Origin: Rhodanobacter sp. OK091
GTDB taxonomy: Bacteria > Pseudomonadota > Gammaproteobacteria > Xanthomonadales > Rhodanobacteraceae
Length of the DNA: 64,000 nt
NCBI RefSeq assembly: GCF_900142825.1
Contig: NZ_FRCH01000002.1
Span: 1 to 64,000 of the forward strand
Direction: 5' to 3'
Shown: positions 7,703 to 16,043 of the stretch, piece after piece
Numbering within the stretch: the stretch's first letter is position 1
Layout of the letters: each line of letters starts with the position of its first letter
Translations under genes and position numbers: made by a program
Notes under the pieces: generated by a model
What the model was told of the DNA's origin: nothing
The model's input: the letters and a program-made list of their open reading frames with translations, nothing else
Databases searched by the model: none

Positions 7703-9427
7703 TCACTGATGCGGGTAGGCGTCGAATGGCGTTGCGCCGGAGTCCGTGCCGGCCGGGCCGGCGCTGACGCCGAAGCACAGCCGCCCGCTGCAATGGTCGT
7801 GCGGCTGCAGTTGTTGCTTGCCGTCGGGGTTGTCGTCGGTCTGGATCTTGCGCTTGTGCAGCTCCAGCACCAGCGGAGTCAGTTCGGCGATGCGCGCCTG
7901 GATGCGCACACGGGCGTAGTAATCCAGGTCGTCTCGCTTGAGCAGGCGCTTGAGCTGCTCCATCGCGTCGAACGGGCGGCCGGAGTAGTAGCTGGCATCC
8001 GCAAAGGCCTCGCCGGCGCGCACGCTGTCACCGGCCTTGTCGCTAGCGCGGGCATAGGTGCTGTAGATTTCCGGCTCGCTGGCATTGTCCAGCAGCGGCC
8101 GCAGCAGATTGGCGGCTTGGCGCGCCTGCTCCTTGTCGCCCTCGACGGTCAGTGCCTTGGCGTAAGCAAGCGCTACCGCGCGGTTGCGCGGCGACTGTGT
8201 ATTGAGCGTGTTGTAGAGGGCCAGCGCGGCACCCCGCTGGCCGGCCTGCAGGCGGGCATCGGCCAGCGCCAGCTTCAGGATCAGGGTGTCCGGCGCGGAC
8301 TGCAGCAAGGGCTGCAGCTGGTCGATCGCCTGCGCGCCGCGGCCGCTGCGGGTGAGCGCCAGCGCATAGCCATAGCGGTTCGCCGGTGTGTCGAAGCCAC
8401 GCTGGTGCTGCAGGCTGGAGCTGTAGTAGATGGCCAGCTTGGGGGCATCGCCGGCCAGCACGCGCACACGTTCGCGCATCAGCGCATAGGTATCCAGCTT
8501 GCCGTCTTTTGCTGCCGGTATCAGTGCGCTGGGGTCTTTCACGAACAACATCGGCGCCGTGCTCTTTTCCCACTGCAGTTTGTCCATGGTAGAGCCGGAC
8601 GGGCGCAGCTTCTGCGCAGCGATCAGCGCGCCAGCGCGCGCCTTGGCGTCGCTGATGCGCATGGTCGTCACCGGGTGGGTCTGCAGCAGGGCCGGCACGT
8701 CCTCGCCACCGGCGCCGGCGCTCATGGCGTCTTCCATGCGCTCGAAAAAATTGGCCATCGCGTTCGGGTCGAAACCGGCATTGGCCAGCGTCTGGATGCC
8801 GACGCGGTCGGCTTCGACCTCGTCCTTGCGGGTGAAATTGATCGACTTCTGCGCGATCAGGCCCTGACCGCCAGCGAGCACCGCCATCGGCGCATCGCCG
8901 CTGTGGCCGCCGGCACCGGCGGCAATGGCGCCCAGCAGGACCAGCGCCATCAACGGCGCATCCTTCTTCGAGTCCTCGAACGCACGCTGCAAGTGGTTTT
9001 GCGTAATGTGGCCGATCTCGTGCGCCATCACGCCGGCCAGCTCGCTTTCGTCCTGGGTGATCGTGAGCAGCCCGGAATTCACCGCGATATATCCGCCGGG
9101 TGCCGCGAATGCGTTGATCTCCGGATCCTTGACCACGATGAACGCGTAGTGGTCTTTCGGCTTGTCGCAATGGGCGACCAGGCGAAAGCCGAGATCGTTG
9201 ATGTAGTCGTCCAGCAACGGATCGTCTACCACCATGTCGAGCGCGCGCATCTGGCGCAGCATCGAGGCGCCGTAATCCTGCGCTTCCTGCGGCGAGATCA
9301 GCGCGTTCGCGGAGCTTCCAAGGTCCGGCAGCCGCACGTCCTGCTGGGCGCCGGCGGTGCAGGCCAGTGCGGCGCAGATCAGGGCCGTCAGCAGACGCGG
9401 AGCGGGTCGTCGTGGTGTCATGGTCAT
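7703..9427 (-). CDS. bepA: periplasmic M48 metalloprotease with TPR region (BepA-like)
   Basis: 574 residues. A signal peptide (first ~27 residues) precedes an M48 zinc protease domain with the HEIGH motif at residues 136-140 and the third ligand in VEADRVGIQTL; the C-terminal half consists of TPR-like helical repeats. This is the BepA/YfgC architecture: a periplasmic protease that checks outer-membrane protein and LptD assembly. ATGs at 9427 and 9421 are two codons apart; either fits the signal peptide, whereas any start further up would reach into the neighbouring promoter region. It is divergent from grxC. The C-terminal ~30 residues after the repeats are not conserved in character. Confidence 0.88.
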   Translation of the reverse strand: MTMTPRRPAPRLLTALICAALACTAGAQQDVRLPDLGSSANALISPQEAQDYGASMLRQMRALDMVVDDPLLDDYINDLGFRLVAHCDKPKDHYAFIVVKDPEINAFAAPGGYIAVNSGLLTITQDESELAGVMAHEIGHITQNHLQRAFEDSKKDAPLMALVLLGAIAAGAGGHSGDAPMAVLAGGQGLIAQKSINFTRKDEVEADRVGIQTLANAGFDPNAMANFFERMEDAMSAGAGGEDVPALLQTHPVTTMRISDAKARAGALIAAQKLRPSGSTMDKLQWEKSTAPMLFVKDPSALIPAAKDGKLDTYALMRERVRVLAGDAPKLAIYYSSSLQHQRGFDTPANRYGYALALTRSGRGAQAIDQLQPLLQSAPDTLILKLALADARLQAGQRGAALALYNTLNTQSPRNRAVALAYAKALTVEGDKEQARQAANLLRPLLDNASEPEIYSTYARASDKAGDSVRAGEAFADASYYSGRPFDAMEQLKRLLKRDDLDYYARVRIQARIAELTPLVLELHKRKIQTDDNPDGKQQLQPHDHCSGRLCFGVSAGPAGTDSGATPFDAYPHQ

Positions 9428-9553
9428 CGGTGGGAGACAATAGCACTGTGACCGTGGTTCGCCGCTTCGGTTCAGTCTGGCCGGGCCGCTTGAGCTGGTG
9501 TCGGTCCGGCCCCATTTGATGGCGGTCCTTTCCCTAAAGTGCGGAGTGTTGTG

Positions 9554-9817
9554 ATGTCCAAGATCGAGGTCTATTCCACGGCGGTGTGCCCTTACTGCGT
9601 GGCGGCCAAGAACCTGCTCAAATCGAAGGGACTGGAGTGGAGCGAGGTACGCGTGGATACCGATCCGGCCCAGCGCGACGCGATGCTGGCGCGCAGCGGC
9701 GGACACCGCACCGTGCCGCAGATCTTCATCAACGACCAGTTCTTGGGGGGCTACGACGATCTGGTCGCGGCCGACCGCAGCGGCAAGTTGACGCAGTTGC
9801 TGGGGCAGACTGCATGA
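9554..9817 (+). CDS. grxC: glutaredoxin 3 (GrxC)
   Basis: 87-residue dithiol glutaredoxin with the CPYC active site, TVPQIFIND (cis-Pro loop) and GGYDDL (glutathione-binding), typical of GrxC. It reduces protein disulfides and glutathione-mixed disulfides in the cytoplasm. The ATG at 9554 has GGAG seven bases upstream. Its stop overlaps the next gene's start as ATGA, so the two are translationally coupled. Confidence 0.95.
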   Translation: MSKIEVYSTAVCPYCVAAKNLLKSKGLEWSEVRVDTDPAQRDAMLARSGGHRTVPQIFINDQFLGGYDDLVAADRSGKLTQLLGQTA

Positions 9818-10209
9818 GCGACAAGCTCGCCGAATTCACCGCGTTCCGCCAGCGCATGAACGAACGCATTCTGGCCGAAGACAATCAGGTGGTGCGGCGC
9901 TTCTTCGCGCTGGACACGCAGACCTACAAGGCCGGCGCGCTGGACGTGAAGACCAAGGAGATGCTCGGCCTGGTCGCCTCGCTGGTGCTGCGCTGCGATG
10001 ACTGCATCAGCTATCACGTCGCGCAGTGCAAGGACGCCGGTGTCGAGCGCGATGCGTTCTTCGAGGTATTCAGTGTGGGTCTGGTGGTGGGCGGGTCGAT
10101 CGTGATCCCGCATCTGCGCCGGGCGGTGGATCTGCTCGACCAGCTCGAATCGGGTGCCGGCAACGATACGGCCGCCTGCGCCGATCACGTCGGCATCGAT
10201 CCAATTTGA
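9814..10209 (+). CDS. carboxymuconolactone decarboxylase / AhpD-family protein
   Basis: 131-residue all-helical protein of the AhpD-like superfamily. The motif CDDCISYHV gives the CxxC...H arrangement of alkylhydroperoxidase D-type proteins, which use the two cysteines for peroxide or disulfide chemistry, rather than a true muconolactone decarboxylase. It starts inside the grxC stop (ATGA), which suggests that glutaredoxin recycles it or that both serve the same redox task; that link is inferred from position. A strong terminator follows at 10233. Confidence 0.82.
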   Translation: MSDKLAEFTAFRQRMNERILAEDNQVVRRFFALDTQTYKAGALDVKTKEMLGLVASLVLRCDDCISYHVAQCKDAGVERDAFFEVFSVGLVVGGSIVIPHLRRAVDLLDQLESGAGNDTAACADHVGIDPI

Positions 10210-10232
10210 AGCTGGCCACGTCGACGAAATAG

Positions 10233-10275
10233 CCGCAGACGAGCGTCCCTCTGGCGCGAACGTCTGCGGTTTTTT
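10233..10275 (+). terminator. rho-independent terminator after grxC operon
   Basis: Perfect nine-base stem CCGCAGACG (10233-10241) and CGTCTGCGG (10261-10269) followed at once by six T. It ends the grxC-AhpD transcript. Confidence 0.9.
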
Positions 10276-10438
10276 GCAATGCTGCGTACGAGTATTTGCA
10301 ACGGCTGGCGAGGCCTTCGCCCTGTTCGCATGGCGTAGCATCGGGGATAATTGACAAGTTTCGGCACGTGCCCGGTTTTATTTGGCGCTCCCCCTCTGCA
10401 CTTGCCGCTTGTCAGTTTCAGTTATCAGGAGTTCCCCC

Positions 10439-11452
10439 ATGAGCAAGACAATTGCCGTGATCCCCGGCGACGGCATCGGCCCGGAGATCATGACTGCCAC
10501 GCTGCGCGTGCTCGACGCGCTGGATTGCGGTCTGAGCTACGACTTTGTCGATGCCGGCATGGCCGCGCTGGAAAAACACGGCGAGCTGCTCCCGCAGGCG
10601 ACGTTGGACAAGATTGCCGAACACAAGGTGGCACTGAAAGGTCCGTTGACCACCCCGATCGGCGAAGGCTTCACCTCGATCAATGTGACCTTGCGCCGGC
10701 ATTTCGATCTGTACGCGAATGTACGCCCAGCGGTGAGTTTTCCCGGCACCAAGTCGCGTTACGAAAACATCGACATCATCACGGTGCGCGAGAACACCGA
10801 AGGTGCGTACCTTTCCGAAGGGCAGACGCTGTCCGAGGATGGCGAGACCGCCATCTCGATGATCCGCAATACCCGCACGGGCGGCACCCGCATCGTGCGC
10901 TACGCGTTCGAGCTGGCAGTGAAGAAGGGACGCAGGAAAGTCACCGCGGTGCACAAGGCGAACATCCTCAAGACCAGCTCCGGGCTGTTCCTCAATGTGG
11001 CGCGCGAGATTGCGAAGGAATACCCGCAGATCGAGTTCAACGAGATGATCGTGGACAACACCTGCATGCAGCTGGTGATGAACCCGCAGCAGTTCGACGT
11101 GATCGTCACCACCAATCTGTTCGGCGACATCCTGTCCGACCTGTGCGCCGGCCTGGTCGGCGGCCTGGGTCTGGCGCCGGGCGACAACATCGGCACCACG
11201 GCGGCCATCTTCGAAGCGGTGCACGGTTCGGCGCCGGATATTGCGGGCAAGGGCATCGCCAATCCATGCGCGCTGCTGCTGGCTGCTGCCGACATGCTCG
11301 ACTATCTGGACATGGTGGCCAAGGGTGACCGCTTGCGTCAGGCGATCCGCGACACCATGACGAACGATCGCGACAGCGTGACGCCGGACCTGGGTGGCAA
11401 GGGCAGCACGAGCAGCTTTGCCGACGCGATCGTGAAGCGCCTCGCGGCCTGA
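10439..11452 (+). CDS. icd: NAD-dependent isocitrate dehydrogenase
   Basis: 337-residue beta-decarboxylating dehydrogenase of the isocitrate/isopropylmalate family. Visible are VIPGDGIGPEI, the substrate loop TSINVTLRRHFDLYANVRP, VRENTEGAY, the catalytic DNTCMQL region, NLFGDILSDL and GSAPDIAGKG. The short length, about 335 residues, and the Ser-Ile-Asn-Val loop point to the homodimeric NAD-type isocitrate dehydrogenase of Xanthomonads, acting in the TCA cycle; isopropylmalate or homoisocitrate dehydrogenase is less likely because no leu or lys genes are near. AGGAG at 10427-10431 supports the ATG at 10439. It stands alone between two terminators. Confidence 0.85.
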   Translation: MSKTIAVIPGDGIGPEIMTATLRVLDALDCGLSYDFVDAGMAALEKHGELLPQATLDKIAEHKVALKGPLTTPIGEGFTSINVTLRRHFDLYANVRPAVSFPGTKSRYENIDIITVRENTEGAYLSEGQTLSEDGETAISMIRNTRTGGTRIVRYAFELAVKKGRRKVTAVHKANILKTSSGLFLNVAREIAKEYPQIEFNEMIVDNTCMQLVMNPQQFDVIVTTNLFGDILSDLCAGLVGGLGLAPGDNIGTTAAIFEAVHGSAPDIAGKGIANPCALLLAAADMLDYLDMVAKGDRLRQAIRDTMTNDRDSVTPDLGGKGSTSSFADAIVKRLAA

Positions 11453-11484
11453 CCGGGGACACGGGCTGCCCTCCGATGTCCTGA

Positions 11485-11512
11485 AAGCCGCGGTCGCTTC
11501 GCGGCTTTTTTT
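11485..11512 (+). terminator. rho-independent terminator after isocitrate dehydrogenase gene
   Basis: Stem AAGCCGCG (11485-11492) with CGCGGCTT (11500-11507), seven-base loop, then a run of T ending at 11512. Confidence 0.9.
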
Positions 11513-11578
11513 GTTGGATCGACACGGATCAAGCGGCTAGGCTTCCGGCCATAACCAAGCGACCGCCGGAATTCGTCG

Positions 11579-12757
11579 ATGCCATCACAGGTGATCCCCA
11601 ACCAGGCCTACGTGTTCTGGGTATTCGTCTACATCGCCGCTGCGGTGCAAGCCGTGCTGCTGGCGCTGGCGTTGTGGCGGCGGCCGGTCAACACCGAGGC
11701 GAACCGGGTGCTGTCGGTGTGGGTCGCGCTGACCGGCGTGGATCTGCTGGTCAAGGCGGTGTACTGGAACTCGTTGTCGCCGGAGTGGTTCAGGGCGTAC
11801 CGCTTTGTTGCACTGTTTCCGTTCCTCTACGGCAGCTTGTTCTACGTCTATGTGCGTGCGCTGATCGAGGCCCGGGCGTTTCGCCTGCGCGATGGCGTTC
11901 ACCTGCTCGGCTTCGGCGTGATGCTGGCACTGAATGCGCATGTGCTGCTGATGAGCGACCAGCAGATGCAGGCGCTGTCGGCGCGCTGGGTGGCGGGCGA
12001 AAAAACCATAGGCTCGTGGTTCGACGTTCCTCTGTTCGCCTACAGCTTGTCGTACGTGGCGGCCGCGCTGATGCGTGTGCACCGCTATCGCCGCCGGCTG
12101 CGCGAGCGCCGCTCGGATGCCGACCGCATGTCGCTGCGCTGGATCGACGTGATGGCAGCTTGCCAGGTCGTCATCTGGATCATCGCCATCACGCAGTGGC
12201 TGGCAACGCTGCCGGGCATCGACTACCGCCTGCTGTTCGGCGCGATAGCCGCGTGGGTGTGCGTGATGGGGTGGCTCAGCCTGAACCAGGCGCCAGTGGC
12301 GAGCGAACCGGTCGCACTGGTCGAGGAAGCGGAGCGGCCTGAGACGACGGATCCTGACGACGCGCGTTTCCCCGCGGTGGAGACGCGGCTGGCGCAGCTG
12401 ATGCTGGGCGGCGATGCGCTCTATCGCGAACCGGCGCTCACCATCGGGCAGGTGGCGAAGCGCAGCGGTTACCCCGAATACCTGGTGTCGGCGGTGATCA
12501 ACCGGCGCTTCGGCGGTACGTTCTGGGATTACATCAACCGCCTCCGGGTCGAGGCAGTGCGCGCGCGCCTGGCCGATCGCGGCGATACGCGCACTATCCT
12601 CGACATCGCCTACGACTGCGGCTTCACCTCGAAGTCCACTTTCAATGCCGCGTTCAAGCGGCAGGTGGGCGAGACGCCCAGCAGCTACCGCAAGCTGGGC
12701 GCATCGCGGCAGCCGGCGGTCATGCCCGCGCCGGCCGATGATGCAGGGCGTCGATGA
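11579..12757 (+). CDS. membrane-anchored AraC-family transcriptional regulator
   Basis: 392 residues. The N-terminal ~240 residues hold about seven hydrophobic segments (for example WVFVYIAAAVQAVLLALAL, VWVALTGVDLLVKAV, LLFGAIAAWVCVMGWLSL); the C-terminal ~105 residues are an AraC-type double helix-turn-helix (LTIGQVAKRSGYPEYLVSAV and ILDIAYDCGFTSKSTFNAAF). Such proteins are thought to sense a signal in the membrane and bind DNA from there; the target is unknown. Its 3' end overlaps the convergent serine hydrolase gene by 38 bases. Confidence 0.8.
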   Translation: MPSQVIPNQAYVFWVFVYIAAAVQAVLLALALWRRPVNTEANRVLSVWVALTGVDLLVKAVYWNSLSPEWFRAYRFVALFPFLYGSLFYVYVRALIEARAFRLRDGVHLLGFGVMLALNAHVLLMSDQQMQALSARWVAGEKTIGSWFDVPLFAYSLSYVAAALMRVHRYRRRLRERRSDADRMSLRWIDVMAACQVVIWIIAITQWLATLPGIDYRLLFGAIAAWVCVMGWLSLNQAPVASEPVALVEEAERPETTDPDDARFPAVETRLAQLMLGGDALYREPALTIGQVAKRSGYPEYLVSAVINRRFGGTFWDYINRLRVEAVRARLADRGDTRTILDIAYDCGFTSKSTFNAAFKRQVGETPSSYRKLGASRQPAVMPAPADDAGRR

Positions 12758-14111
12758 CCGCGGCGACCAGGTCCTCGATGCCGGTACCGTAGTCGAGCGA
12801 GATGCCCATGCGCACCACCACCAGGTGCTCTGACGGCACGATCACCACGTATTGCCCCAGCGCACCGCGTGCGTAGTACATGTCTTTCGGCAACTGCGGC
12901 ATGCCCCATGGCGCGTTCCACACCGGCACGCGGCTGCTGTTCACCAGATTGGTCCAGAAGCCGGCGCCGTAGCCGGTGTCCAACGTCTGCGAGCGGCTGT
13001 AGTCGACCCAGCCTTCGGGCAGGATGCGCCGACCGTCGACGACGCCGTCGTCGAGATAGAGCTGGCCGAACCGGGCGAAGTCGCGGGCCGAAGCATAGAC
13101 GCTGCCCGAACCGATCGGCGTGCCGGTGGCGTCGGTCTCGATCACTGCGCTGCGCATGCCCAGCGGTGCAAACAGTTCGCGCCGCACGAAGCGTTCGGCG
13201 TCGACAGCGCTGCCGCCGGCCGCATCGCGGACGATGCGCGAGGCCAGCACGTAGCCGAGATTGCTGTAGCCCCAGGCGGTGCCGGGCCGGTGTGCCAGCG
13301 GCATCCGCGCCGCATACCCGGCCATGTCGCGCTCGAGGAACTGCATGCGGGTCATCGGGCTGATCCCGTCGTCGGTTTCGTCGAACGGCAGGCCGCTGTC
13401 CATGCGCAGCAGCTGGTCGATGGTGATGGTGTGATGCGGGTCGGCCGGCGAGCGCCAAGCGGCGATCGGGGCCGGCTGGCCCAGCTGCAGCTTGCCCTGG
13501 CGCACCAGGATGCCGATCAGCGCGCTGGTGACCGACTTCGATAGGGAGTGTCCCCAGATCGGCGTATCCGTTCCGTAGCCCGGAGCGTAGCGCTCGGCGA
13601 TCAGCTGGCCGTCGTGCACCACCACCACAGCCTTGGTCAACCGCGGATGGGCCGGGTCGGGTTCGGCGAAGGCGCGATCGAGCGCGCGGCGGATCGCCGG
13701 GTCGGCCGGTTCGACGATGTTCGCCGGGTAGCTGCCGGCGATCGGGGCAGGCTTGAAGCCGGCCGCTTCGGGTACCGCGTTGTCGCCGTGTACAAGCAGG
13801 CAGCCGAGTCCTTCGCGATACACCGCCCGCGCGGTGAAGTCGCCGAATACCGAGGTGCGCACTTCGCGCCTGGCGTGGTCCACCTCGTAGTGGATCGCCC
13901 CGCCGATGCTGCGCATCAGCGGCAGTTGCTCCTCGGCGAACGTGCGTCCGGGGTCGAGCTTTGACAGGAATGCGGTGGCGCACAGCGAGTGGCTGATCGA
14001 GCCGGTAGCAGTGTGGAACAGATTCTTGCCGACGGTGCCGATCCAGATGGCGGCGGCAAGCAGGAAGACGAACAGGATGACGAGGGTGGTTTTCAGCAAG
14101 CGCAAGGCCAT
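12720..14111 (-). CDS. serine hydrolase of the beta-lactamase/EstB family
   Basis: 463 residues. One N-terminal membrane segment or uncleaved signal (about residues 4-25) precedes a class C beta-lactamase-like domain: the catalytic SLSK (Ser189-Lys192), YSN in WGYSNLGYVL (about 285), and an ARGALG stretch in place of the usual third-box KTG/HTG. This suggests a periplasmic or membrane-bound esterase or peptidase rather than a resistance enzyme; the substrate is unknown. The ATG at 14111 is chosen because the hydrophobic segment starts there. It overlaps the 3' end of the AraC gene tail to tail. Confidence 0.8.
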   Translation of the reverse strand: MALRLLKTTLVILFVFLLAAAIWIGTVGKNLFHTATGSISHSLCATAFLSKLDPGRTFAEEQLPLMRSIGGAIHYEVDHARREVRTSVFGDFTARAVYREGLGCLLVHGDNAVPEAAGFKPAPIAGSYPANIVEPADPAIRRALDRAFAEPDPAHPRLTKAVVVVHDGQLIAERYAPGYGTDTPIWGHSLSKSVTSALIGILVRQGKLQLGQPAPIAAWRSPADPHHTITIDQLLRMDSGLPFDETDDGISPMTRMQFLERDMAGYAARMPLAHRPGTAWGYSNLGYVLASRIVRDAAGGSAVDAERFVRRELFAPLGMRSAVIETDATGTPIGSGSVYASARDFARFGQLYLDDGVVDGRRILPEGWVDYSRSQTLDTGYGAGFWTNLVNSSRVPVWNAPWGMPQLPKDMYYARGALGQYVVIVPSEHLVVVRMGISLDYGTGIEDLVAAVIDALHHRPARA

Positions 14112-14236
14112 GGTGGTCTGCCGGGTCGGGTTGTCGGGGCGGCCAGCATGGGGAACGCGGGCATCGGCGATCGTCCGAACCGGCGGAATCGTACGGTGCC
14201 GAAGGCCATACGAGTGCGATCCAGCCGGTTCGGACG

Positions 14237-14557
14237 TCAGTCCAGTGCGCAAGCGGCACCGGCGCAGCCGCAGAACTCGCGTTCGACGCGGCGCCGCAGC
14301 GCGGGAACTCGCAATAACGGCAATAGCGGCCAGTAGGCAGGGATCTGCCGGCACAGCAAGGTGAACCCCGCGGCGCCGCGCAGCGTCGTGCCGCGGCGCA
14401 GGTCCTGCACCACGACTTCGCCAAGACGCATCGGACCCACGGGCGAAACGCCCGTGGAATCCTCGAAGCGGTGCAGCCAGTCCAGCCGGCGATGCCACCG
14501 CGCGAAGCGGGCACATCGGGCGCAGCGGGGGTGGCGGTACAGACGGACGGTTGCCAT
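14237..14557 (-). CDS. DCC-family (DUF393-like) thiol-disulfide protein
   Basis: 106 residues. Starts with a strand and HPRCARCARF, the CxxC arrangement typical of DCC/DUF393 proteins, which resemble small thiol oxidoreductases; it ends in a Cys pair (CGCAGAAC). It begins 9 bases after the carboxymuconolactone-decarboxylase-like gene and is probably the third gene of the ECF41 sigma operon. An in-frame nine-base hairpin (14437-14457) encodes STGVSPVG in the middle of the protein. The family assignment rests on the N-terminal motif and general look only. Confidence 0.65.
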   Translation of the reverse strand: MATVRLYRHPRCARCARFARWHRRLDWLHRFEDSTGVSPVGPMRLGEVVVQDLRRGTTLRGAAGFTLLCRQIPAYWPLLPLLRVPALRRRVEREFCGCAGAACALD

Positions 14558-14566
14558 GGCCGCCCC

Positions 14567-15028
14567 TCAGCCGTGCTTGCCGACCTTGTAGCTGCCACCG
14601 ATGGTGCGCGCAGCGATGTTGAGCCGGTTGAAGCTGTTGATCACGCCGACCAGCAAGGTCAGGTCGACCAGTGCATCTTCGTCGAAGTGCTGGCGGGCCT
14701 GTTCGTAAAGCGCATCGGAGACCGCCTCGTGTGAGGTCAGCTCAGTCAATTCCTCGGTCCAGGCCAAGGCGATGCGTTCGCGCTCGCTGAACAGCGCGGT
14801 CTCGCGCCAGGCAGGCAGTACGTACAGGCGCTGCTCGGTTTCGCCAGCGGCGCGGGCATCCTTGCTGTGCATGTCCAGGCAGTAAGCACAGCCGTTGATC
14901 TGCGAGGCACGCATCAACACCAGCTCCATCAGGGCCGGTTCCAGGCGGCCAGCGGTGCGGATGTTCTTGCCGAGGGTGACCAGCGGCATCATGGCTTGAT
15001 AGTGGGGTTCGAGAGCGAAACGCGACAT
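14567..15028 (-). CDS. carboxymuconolactone decarboxylase-family partner of the ECF41 sigma factor
   Basis: 153 residues, AhpD-like helical fold with the motif CAYCLDMHS (CxxC...H). Members next to ECF41 sigma factors are the best-known class of ECF41 target genes. It starts 43 bases after the sigma gene's stop and has its own ECF41-type promoter at 15082-15108 inside the sigma gene's 3' end, so it can be expressed from the upstream sigma promoter and from its own. Likely role: peroxide or disulfide chemistry in a stress response; the substrate is unknown. Confidence 0.85.
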   Translation of the reverse strand: MSRFALEPHYQAMMPLVTLGKNIRTAGRLEPALMELVLMRASQINGCAYCLDMHSKDARAAGETEQRLYVLPAWRETALFSERERIALAWTEELTELTSHEAVSDALYEQARQHFDEDALVDLTLLVGVINSFNRLNIAARTIGGSYKVGKHG

Positions 15029-15071
15029 GGGAAGGTTCCTTAAGCTTTGAGGACGGCCGGGATTGGCCGTT

Positions 15072-15971
15072 TCAATGCAAGGACGCCGGTCCTGCCGATT
15101 TCGTGACAGCCAGCAGGCGCGCCAGCTTGCCGGGATGGCGCAGCCCGTGCATCGCCGTGATGCGCTCGCCGTCGCATTCGACCCATATGACGGAGCTCAA
15201 CGCACCACCCACCCACATCAGCAATGCCGGTGCGCCGTTAAGGGTCGCCATTTCATAGCGTGCAGGGTAGCGACCGAGGTTGCGGGCGATCTGCAGATAG
15301 AGGCGGGCCAGCCGTTCGGCGCCGTAGAGCGGCCGCAGGGTGGCACGGACCACGCCGCCGCCATCGCTGATCTGGATCGCGTCCTCGGCGAACAGCGCGC
15401 GCAGCGCCTCCATGTTGGGCTGGGCCATGGCGGCTACGAAGCGCTCCAGCATGCGCCGCTGCGCCATGGCGTCCACGCTGAAGCGCGGCCGTCCTTCGCG
15501 CAGGCGCGCCTTGGCCCTGTGCACGCGCTGGCGGCAGGCATCCTCGGCAATGCCCAGGATCGCCGCCGCCTCGGCGTGGCTGTAATCGAACACTTCGTGC
15601 AGGAGAAACGCGGCGCGCTCCTCCGGGCTCAGGCGTTCGAGCAGCAGCAGGAAGGAGAGGGTGATCGTCTCGCCACGCTCGAGTTCGACCTCGGGCTGTT
15701 CGGCGTCCGGCGCCAGCGGCTCGGGCAGCCAGGGGCCGGGGTAGTGTGCGCGTTCGGTCTTGGCACGACGCAGGCGATCCAGTGCGATGCGCGTGGTCAC
15801 GGTGACCAGCCACGCCTCCGGATCGTCCAGTGCGTCGGTGTCCTGCTCGTGCCAGCGCAGCCAGGCATCGTGCAGCACGTCTTCGGCATCGCTGGGCGTG
15901 CCCAGCATGCGGTAGGCCAGGCCGAACAGGCGCGGACGGTGTTGCTGGAACAGTGCGGTGCTGGGATCCAT
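15072..15971 (-). CDS. ECF sigma factor of group ECF41 (SigJ-like) with C-terminal SnoaL-type regulatory domain
   Basis: 299 residues. The sigma2 region (FGLAYRMLGTPSDAEDVLHDAWLRW, split) and sigma4 (RLSPEERAAFLLHEVFDYSH) are followed by an extra C-terminal ~110-residue SnoaL-like domain. The ECF41 signatures are all visible: WLPEPL in the linker, DGGGVVRA for the DGGGK motif and RHPGKLARL for the terminal NPDKL motif. In this group the fused domain replaces a separate anti-sigma factor. The ATG at 15971 is chosen because GGAG lies six bases before it; the ATG at 15983 is possible, but starts above 16000 would lie upstream of the promoter described here. Confidence 0.92.
   Translation of the reverse strand: MDPSTALFQQHRPRLFGLAYRMLGTPSDAEDVLHDAWLRWHEQDTDALDDPEAWLVTVTTRIALDRLRRAKTERAHYPGPWLPEPLAPDAEQPEVELERGETITLSFLLLLERLSPEERAAFLLHEVFDYSHAEAAAILGIAEDACRQRVHRAKARLREGRPRFSVDAMAQRRMLERFVAAMAQPNMEALRALFAEDAIQISDGGGVVRATLRPLYGAERLARLYLQIARNLGRYPARYEMATLNGAPALLMWVGGALSSVIWVECDGERITAMHGLRHPGKLARLLAVTKSAGPASLH
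15082..15108 (-). promoter_or_regulatory. ECF41-type promoter for the carboxymuconolactone decarboxylase-like gene
   Basis: On the minus strand TGTCACG (15108-15102), exactly 16 bases, then CGTC (15085-15082). The published ECF41 consensus is TGTCACA, about 16 bases, CGTC, so the match is one base short of perfect. It lies inside the 3' end of the sigma gene, about 50 bases before the partner gene's start at 15028. Confidence 0.8.
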
Positions 15972-15999
15972 GGCGTTCTCCATTGCGGCGTCCAGACAG

Positions 16000-16026
16000 G
16001 ACGCGCGGGGATCACACAACGTGACC
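16000..16026 (-). promoter_or_regulatory. ECF41-type autoregulatory promoter of the sigma gene
   Basis: On the minus strand GGTCACG (16026-16020), 16 bases, then CGTC (16003-16000). It has the same spacing and -10 element as the promoter before the partner gene, with one more mismatch in the -35. A transcript from it would start near 15993, just before the sigma gene's start codons at 15983/15971. Confidence 0.65.
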
Positions 16027-16043
16027 GCTCAGCGGAGCGTCAC

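Noticed and set aside
9428..9553. OxyR-type control site between bepA and grxC
   Set aside because: I looked for a fitting symmetric element because both redox and envelope genes start here; none was convincing.
12720..14111. Beta-lactamase resistance gene
   Set aside because: The SxxK and YSN motifs fit the wide serine hydrolase family, but the third box is atypical and there is a membrane anchor; an esterase or peptidase is more likely.
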